Assembly (NCBI GenBank): GCA_031259095.1
Contig: JAIRLW010000027.1
Coordinates: 1 to 9,750 of the forward strand
DNA from: Planctomycetaceae bacterium
GTDB taxonomy: Bacteria; Planctomycetota; Planctomycetia; Pirellulales; Thermoguttaceae
Reading direction: 5' to 3'
Length of the DNA stretch: 9,750 nucleotides
Shown: one piece after another, positions 8,901-9,750 of the stretch
How the letters are laid out: every line of letters starts with the position of its first letter
How positions within the stretch are numbered: the first letter of the stretch is position 1
Position numbers and translations under genes: made by a program
The notes under the pieces: model-generated
Seen by the model: the letters and a program-made list of their open reading frames with translations, nothing else
Database searches by the model: none
Told to the model about the DNA's origin: nothing

Positions 8901-9659
8901 GTAAATTCATACGGTTTTAGTGTCGGGGTTGATCGCGGAATCAATTATCATTCTTCGGTCGGTCTTGGAATGGGCGGTTATTTCAGCGATCTAAACGCAA
9001 ACAATATTTATCAGAAAGGCGACGTCGGCTCTTATCTGATTTCGCTGTACGGTAATTGGGTCAACGACGATCATTGGATGATTACCGGTTCGACCGGCTT
9101 TGTTTTCAGTTCGTATGAATTAACTCGAAATGCCCCAACCTTCGACGCCGCGCTGAACAGCAGTCATAGCGGAACAACGCTTTTCGCTTCGATAGAAGGT
9201 TCCAAAAAAATATTGTTCGGAAAATATGAAGTTTCGCCGTATCTCGGAGCCGACCTGATCTGGCTCTGTGAAGAAGGTTACCGCGAACACGCATTAACCG
9301 GTTTACCAAGTTTAGCGTTGAATGTTAAAAGTCAGTCCACATTTTCGGTGTTGAGTACGGCGGGTATTCGGTTGGGACGATCCATGCGTCTGCTCGGCGG
9401 TAACATCGTTAATCCGTCGCTCTACGCCGCATGGATTCACAACTGGACTGAAAGCGATATTGCAACAACTGCATCATTTTTCGGTGAACCGTCATTCAAA
9501 ATTCACGGCGCGTCCATGAATCGTGACCGTGCGCAACTAGGCGTCAATCTCAATATGACTCTGAATAAACGAACAGATATGTTTGCCCGATTCAACGCCG
9601 AACTCGCAACCCGTTACAGCGATTTGAGTTTCCATCTGGGAATTCGTTTCGGTTTCTAA
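3000..9659 (+). CDS. Giant autotransporter with Pmp-like and beta-strand repeats
   Basis: Type V secreted surface protein, 2219 aa from the ATG chosen by its Shine-Dalgarno. Residues 1-27 are a Sec signal peptide: a short n-region, a long hydrophobic core and probable cleavage after VNA. The passenger starts with chlamydial Pmp-like motifs: GGAIY at 141 and 171, GGALF at 198, FQNN at 162, FIDN at 189 and FSGN at 229. These suggest a right-handed beta-helix. A roughly 600-residue module is present twice (separate entries), then a run of autotransporter-associated beta-strand repeats with [KT]xGxGTLT, NxYSGGT and LGxG cores to about residue 1664. A linker at about 1841-1940, partly helical in appearance, precedes a C-terminal barrel of about 275 residues (1945-2219; opening LWFQNFGDF). 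It ends in RFGF with the terminal aromatic residue expected for BAM recognition. I count only two cysteines (182 and 2090), typical of autotransporters. The passenger is rich in Gly, Asn and Thr. I see no protease or other catalytic triad. The likely role is adhesion or surface display; the ligand is unknown. Whether the passenger is cleaved cannot be read from the sequence. Confidence 0.93.
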   Translation: MTQKLLWFTSIVALLMIVAAGFRTVNATDYHIGVGQQYATLEEFRLAREAQGSYTGSNAHLMDGDRLILHEDDHSLTQQLYVGYDSSVTVLSNDVNLPRSISPAANARTRLFYLDGSGNHWSKIYFEGINNISGGYSSYDGGAIYAWWHNDIYSLDGQGVTFQNNIANGVGGAIYYWDALNCDLTDSNFIDNKATGSGGALFINASGTLVMSDTTNITLGASEGKTSTFSGNRDQVSLDANRDVIPNSGTPNSIDFTGYSGNKVNLFIKTAVNGVLDMQDPFRTNASSSGGGYSVNIEKSGPGTWKLGGNSIINGSNGTTVSIQEGTLELYQGASLNAIGYNDEFNVARDARVLIHGDNTITGTRVLFQPGAFLTFDLSYYFPNNYPAPAQNTGMPMLNLSGATLQVSGTRIDITGLPYDVRRNGDYVLIQGTSPLEIGDFNLWIGNANIDVSGRVSDRFGYSLGYGRSGGKIIDTQLVLSIKETDNTILRWVSSLSNYQWSVIGKNWSLIRDDSTDSFVPGDTVQFFDSGYHTIELRETVAIGRHSVIEKATGQTWYGEAGDRTGMHVSGDGSWTFNGNGSITDNMLTGSAALLFDGSGTLTLANSGGNTYSGGTNLAGTGTLKASQGNQLGLGNINFLNNKISEQNKLQITGTTTLNQQIVAENGSNGIITVDNTKNLTFQRIADVNENIGSGIYVKNGGKLAIQAVPQGRYGNIFFNGNGTVNDGTLLEKGAAVYVENGGTLLADKITVSKNKVQTNGGIIYNEGTTTIQSATFTENIGSAASAVGNSNTIIRDSTFTKNLTDGNGAAVYYQGSNGNSSSLTISATANKTTTFSGNLADRAVNGGIANSIYLSAINNGTANLIIETEKDAAAGTEGIVNMLDPISSDNTDYQLNITKTGGGTWKLADNNNFEANNGTTFRIADGTVDLYKTDENNGIKAGNIEITKGTFNIETAGKLNSRGENSVTAQTINLANGATLGFDLTHSVSTTSSELTPSPALLNFNAGTLNFNGRQQIDLLALSKYANGYGTFNLLASDTTMNANAMDLLYHGENITELRQRVGELLTADNGKTLQVKIFDTNNGVTTWTGNTENFRWDATSKNWDGKGNIDDSKQFLHGDTVIFTNEGSGKVTIIDGGVEIKEMIVDNSPVGEKNNDYVFTGGSIKGTDDDKGLFKTGSGTVTFTQENTFKGGTIIEGGKVIANKVSSLGTGNVEFRNNNTALEFNLDGQENGVFAQKISGQGALIKSGGSSLTLKNANNTYSGGTIILGGTLIAEGLNTLGSGNIVTGINANQYGTFILNLTQQETLTKTISGTGSFQTTGTGTLTLTQVNDYSGDTIIGNGTTIVAKNINSLGTGENIRNDGTLILDLASDGTLDQTIIGNGNLEKRGNGLLEWTQTNTSELTKSSTFYGKTTLSAGTLRLINELTLQNSLLDYQNGNLDIGTLKNLKLGGIAGTQDLSLNNQSRQPIDLTLNVASNQENPRYGGNITGSGSVTKTGSGTQIFAGQNTYSGGTVIDDGRLVSIGVAGLGTDGVVNNAELEFNIYNGKEETYEKQITGTGSLWKSGSGTLKLIGENDYQGDTIIENGQIAVSSINSLGNGSIFMRNENASLLFDLDEDTTFLKQINGTGSFYKAGTGALTFEQDVNIAGTTYVQAGTLFVNAQATSAITVFDGATLGGRGVVNNDVRFKNGSSHSIGQKENAKLTAFTAKNIIYENNSTVYIKVGKNGSDQVIAKDGFNFAKGGGSVNVVLLNLGLDDFDPETTVSPTDYTIFVADGGKLLLNGTSIGNTESNSDTLTIEGVNGEIRFTAAPDEGIGVLGYSVNTDNKATRNITLSLAAVSPAAVAYLNGNQRAVLQGIANAEVFDGIYAYNKETRGAVIDQTMPMIQTAMPFLTERSVTQFNLATFDRLRFLREPLALTDREINAYRGTSRRLAHIHSRNNYLWFQNFGDFIRMNANNGAPEFQVNSYGFSVGVDRGINYHSSVGLGMGGYFSDLNANNIYQKGDVGSYLISLYGNWVNDDHWMITGSTGFVFSSYELTRNAPTFDAALNSSHSGTTLFASIEGSKKILFGKYEVSPYLGADLIWLCEEGYREHALTGLPSLALNVKSQSTFSVLSTAGIRLGRSMRLLGGNIVNPSLYAAWIHNWTESDIATTASFFGEPSFKIHGASMNRDRAQLGVNLNMTLNKRTDMFARFNAELATRYSDLSFHLGIRFGF
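3420..4919 (+). repeat. Passenger module, copy A (coding)
   Basis: Residues about 141-640 of the autotransporter. In order: GGA(I/L)/FxxN Pmp-like repeats; FSGN (229); the strand KSGPGTWKL (299-307); an NGTT...GTLELY strand; a Trp-rich block (W492, then QW and KNW) leading to PGDTVQF; and one beta-strand repeat with NTYSGGT (610-616). The same landmarks recur in the same order about 580-607 residues later, which is the basis for calling it a duplicated module. The protein copies are diverged, with indels, so the duplication is old. The exact boundaries are approximate. Confidence 0.65.
5139..6659 (+). repeat. Passenger module, copy B (coding)
   Basis: Residues about 714-1220. It repeats the order of copy A: GAAVY (734), FTEN, GAAVYYQ, FTKN, FSGN (836), KTGGGTWKL (900-908), NGTT...GTVDLY, then the Trp block W1089 with RW and KNW, HGDTVIF, and a beta-strand repeat GSGTVTF near 1179-1185. 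Offsets from copy A are 607 at FSGN, 601 at TWKL and 597 at the first Trp. The shared order argues against chance motif matches. Confidence 0.65.
6528..7991 (+). repeat. Run of autotransporter-associated beta-strand repeats
   Basis: About seven copies (residues near 1177, 1248, 1316, 1381, 1492, 1560 and 1629) of a 35-45-residue unit. Its core reads G[ST]G-x-[KT]-x-G-x-G-T-L-T-L, then N-x-Y-x-G-x-T-x-I-x-x-G, then a strand ending [SN]xLGxG. This matches the passenger-associated transport repeat family (PF12951/TIGR02601), which helps fold and export autotransporter passengers. The copy near 1381 is degenerate and carries an insertion. An outlying copy sits at residues 598-640. The region stacks directly before the linker and barrel, as expected for a beta-helical stalk. 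Confidence 0.85.
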
Positions 9660-9750
9660 AATAGGGTAGTATCCGCAGATTACGCAAAACATCCCAATGC
9701 GGTTGCAATTCCTTATCTCATTGAGTTAATTGATGCGGATAATTCCCAAG
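9660..9750 (+). pseudogene. HEAT-repeat-like coding remnant, no start codon
   Basis: Right after the autotransporter TAA, the same frame stays open to the window end. It reads NRVVSADYAKHPNAV followed by AIPYLIELIDADNSQ. The second part resembles the first helix and turn of a HEAT repeat (consensus like AIPxLIELLxDxDxxVR). There is no ATG, GTG or TTG codon in this frame within the 91 bp, so translation cannot start normally here. It may be a 5'-truncated remnant, or a gene whose start lies beyond the window. Thirty open codons alone could be chance, so the call rests on the HEAT resemblance. An 8-bp inverted repeat (TATCCGCA at 9670, TGCGGATA at 9734) falls within it. Confidence 0.35.

Noticed and set aside
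9670..9741. 8-bp inverted repeat TATCCGCA / TGCGGATA
   Set aside because: The arms are short and separated by 56 bp with no T-tract, so this is likely chance. Noted only because it spans the HEAT-like stretch.

Overview
The window reads as a chromosomal segment of a Gram-negative, moderately AT-leaning bacterium. It has three protein genes, all on the plus strand: a tandem pair of ABC-2 type export permeases (332-1453 and 1462-2559) and one very large autotransporter (3000-9659). About 330 bp of noncoding DNA precedes the permeases, about 440 bp lies between them and the autotransporter, and 91 bp follows. Two things fit the Planctomycetota or a related PVC-group lineage: the passenger combines chlamydial Pmp-like GGA(I/L/V) and FxxN motifs with autotransporter-associated beta-strand repeats, and the permease genes lack Shine-Dalgarno sequences. 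This assignment is inference; there is no rRNA or marker gene to confirm it.

Region 1-331 is noncoding apart from a possible 3' tail of an upstream reading frame at the very edge. It holds two GC-rich hairpins (14-32, 46-59), an AT-rich stretch, and a near-perfect 19-bp inverted repeat (222-280) built of TGTCCC/GGGACA hexamers with 9-nt phasing. A TATAAT box lies just before the first permease start.

The permeases closely resemble E. coli YbhS and YbhR in length, order and diagnostic motifs. They are eight bases apart and should form a heterodimeric membrane channel. Their ATPase (YbhF-like) and periplasmic adaptor (YbhG-like) are not in the window.

Region 2560-2999 is dominated by a long inverted repeat (2615-2786). 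Each arm starts with GTAG and carries a 10-bp hairpin, the architecture of a REPIN (paired REP elements). Two of the three differences between the arm cores are compensatory base-pair changes in the hairpin. The left arm carries an extra 11-bp tandem copy.

The autotransporter (2219 aa from the ATG with a good Shine-Dalgarno) has a signal peptide, a passenger of beta-helix type, a helical linker and a C-terminal 12-strand-type barrel ending in Phe. The passenger contains a roughly 600-residue module present twice, followed by a run of beta-strand repeats. It is likely a surface adhesin or surface-display protein. I see no functional link to the permeases beyond proximity.

After its stop codon, the last 91 bp encode a HEAT-repeat-like peptide with no start codon, either a gene remnant or the edge of an unusual downstream gene.
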